A DNA stretch of 42,183 bases from Actinocrinis sp035650855 (GTDB taxonomy: Bacteria; Actinomycetota; Actinomycetes; Streptomycetales; Catenulisporaceae), in the NCBI RefSeq assembly GCF_035650855.1, contig NZ_DASRGV010000290.1:1-42183 (forward strand). Reading direction: 5' to 3'. The notes under the pieces are model-generated. The model made no database searches, was not told where the DNA came from, and saw nothing but the letters and a program-made list of their open reading frames with translations. The position numbers and the translations under genes were made by a program. This document shows positions 40,922 through 42,183 of this stretch, piece after piece. Position 1 is the stretch's first letter; each line of letters opens with the position of its first letter.

Positions 40922-42183
40922 GCCGCCGCCGGCTCCTCCAGCCGCGGGAACAGCACGGCGCCCTTGGTGATCGTGGAACCGGCCGGCAGCAGACCCCAGC
41001 GGCCCGCGTCCTGTACGACCTGCTCGGCCAGCGCGCCCAGCGAGGCCTGCGCGCCCAGCGAATCCCACAGCGCGGCCGAGGACTTCGGCATCACCGGGTT
41101 CAGCAGCACCGCCACCGCCCGCAGCGACTCGGCCGCCGTGTACAGGATCGTGGCCAGCCGTGCCTTCGACGCCGCGTCTTCGCCCTTGGCCACCTTCCAC
41201 GGCTCCTGCTCGGTGAGGTAGCCGTTGACCAGCTTGATGAAGTCGAACACCGCTGCGATGCCGCCCTGGAAGTCCAGCGCGCAGACCTTCTCGTCCGCGC
41301 TCGCCACGGTCGCCGCCAGCGCGTCCACGATCGCCTGCTCGGCCGGGCCGTGGTCGGTCGCCTCCGGCAGCACTCCGCCGAAGTACTTGCCGACCATCGC
41401 GGCCACCCGCGAGGCCAGGTTGCCGTAGTCGTTGGCCAGCTCCGAGGTGTACCGCGCGGACATGTCCTCCCAGGAGAACGAGCCGTCCTGGCCGAACGGA
41501 ATGGCGCGCATGAAGTAGTACCGGAACGCGTCCGAGCCGAAGTGGTCGGTGATCTGGTGCGGGGCGATGCCGGTCAGCTTCGACTTCGACATCTTCTCGC
41601 CGCCGACCAGCAGCCAGCCGTGCCCGAACACCTGCTTGGGCAGCGGCAGCCCCGCGGCCAGCAGCATGGCCGGCCAGATCACCGCGTGGAACCGCAGGAT
41701 GTCCTTGCCCACCAGGTGGTAGTCGACGGGCCAGAAGCGATCGAAGCGCGCGGGATCGGCGCCGTAGCCGACTGCGGTGCAGTAGTTGAACAGCGCGTCG
41801 AACCACACGTAGGTGACGTGCTTCGGGTCCCACGGCAGCGGGATGCCCCAGGTGATCGACGTGCGGCTCATCGAGAAGTCGCGCAGGCCGCCGCGGATGA
41901 AGCCGAGCACCTCGTTGCGCCGCGACTCGGGCTGCACCGCGCGCGGGTGTGCGGCGTAGTGCTCGAGCAGCCGGTCCTCGAACGCCGACAGCTTGAAGAA
42001 GTAGTTCTCCTCGGTGACGCGCTCGACCGGCCGGCCGTGGATCGGGCAGCAGCCGTCGACGAGCTCCTCTTCGGTGTAGTACGCCTCGCAGGCGACGCAG
42101 TAGAGGCCTTCGTACGTGCCGAGCTCGATGTAGCCGTTGTCGTACACGACCTGCAGGAACTGCTGCACCGCTTCGTAGTGGCG
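40918..42183 (-). CDS. metG: Methionyl-tRNA synthetase, C-terminal 421 residues (partial)
   Basis: The gene runs off the right edge, so the N-terminus with the HIGH motif is outside the window. The visible part contains the zinc-knuckle region (YCVACEAYY ... CCPIHG), 'YVWFDALFNYCTAVG', 'HLVGKDILRFHAVIWPA', the KMSKS loop in GEKMSKSKLTG and the anticodon-binding helical domain ('ELANDYGNLASRV'). It charges tRNA-Met. It has no C-terminal EMAP-like dimerisation domain. It is first in the minus-strand series tatD, rpfB, rsmA, ispE. Confidence 0.96.
   Translation of the reverse strand, partial: RHYEAVQQFLQVVYDNGYIELGTYEGLYCVACEAYYTEEELVDGCCPIHGRPVERVTEENYFFKLSAFEDRLLEHYAAHPRAVQPESRRNEVLGFIRGGLRDFSMSRTSITWGIPLPWDPKHVTYVWFDALFNYCTAVGYGADPARFDRFWPVDYHLVGKDILRFHAVIWPAMLLAAGLPLPKQVFGHGWLLVGGEKMSKSKLTGIAPHQITDHFGSDAFRYYFMRAIPFGQDGSFSWEDMSARYTSELANDYGNLASRVAAMVGKYFGGVLPEATDHGPAEQAIVDALAATVASADEKVCALDFQGGIAAVFDFIKLVNGYLTEQEPWKVAKGEDAASKARLATILYTAAESLRAVAVLLNPVMPKSSAALWDSLGAQASLGALAEQVVQDAGRWGLLPAGSTITKGAVLFPRLEEPAAA

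Noticed and set aside
1..42183. Insertion sequences, transposases or integrases
   Set aside because: No DDE, HUH or recombinase motifs and no terminal inverted repeats with target duplications were seen.

Overview
This window is high-GC DNA from a filamentous, Streptomyces-like soil actinobacterium. The genus cannot be fixed from the sequence, and Catenulisporales-type relatives are possible. Evidence for this placement: strongly G/C-ending codons, many GTG starts, 4-nt GTGA/ATGA overlaps, DasR-type (dre) sites at a GH19 chitinase, a modular RpfB, and the actinobacterial order metG-tatD-rpfB-rsmA-ispE.

Layout. (1) 1-6.2 kb: a tRNA-Ala(CGC) next to small coding remnants and a polymorphic toxin operon. 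The operon holds a WXG/ESX-type leader protein, a 1315-aa Rhs/YD-repeat protein whose ~150-residue tip carries a possible His/Cys (caspase-like) dyad, and a probable immunity gene. (2) 6.2-16.8 kb: two large secreted proteins that share a recurrent ~125-residue 'LDTR' module. They flank a minus-strand set: OmpR-type regulator, histidine kinase, five-helix heme-type membrane protein and ApbE flavin transferase. A direct-repeat box suggests the regulator controls the last two genes. (3) 16.8-18.8 kb: a DinB-like protein convergent with the secreted GH19 chitinase.

(4) 18.8-23.2 kb: a TetR regulator divergent from an acyl-CoA operon (acyl-CoA dehydrogenase, thiolase, SDR reductase, MaoC hydratase). 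A palindrome between them could serve as promoter on both strands. (5) 23.3-34.4 kb: a locus fitting xyloglucan use: cytoplasmic GH3 glycosidase, divergent Tat-lipoprotein binding protein, two LplB/LplC-type permeases, secreted GH74 xyloglucanase and cytoplasmic GH42 beta-galactosidase. Two near-identical LacI-family-type operators lie in the shared 460-bp promoter region. No transporter ATPase, alpha-xylosidase or LacI gene is present in the window. (6) 34.5-35.9 kb: GNAT, AraC and VOC genes, tightly packed. (7) 35.9-42.2 kb: conserved housekeeping genes ispE, rsmA, rpfB, tatD and a partial metG, all on the minus strand.

The observations I rate highest: the Rhs tip; a 15-bp tandem expansion inside the conserved active-site loop of ApbE; the symmetric bidirectional promoter; a tyrosine-every-five-residues segment in the cytoplasmic part of RpfB; the shared LDTR modules; and a lone TTA codon in the sugar-binding lipoprotein gene. 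No insertion sequence or CRISPR array was found. All functional calls rest on motif recognition by eye.
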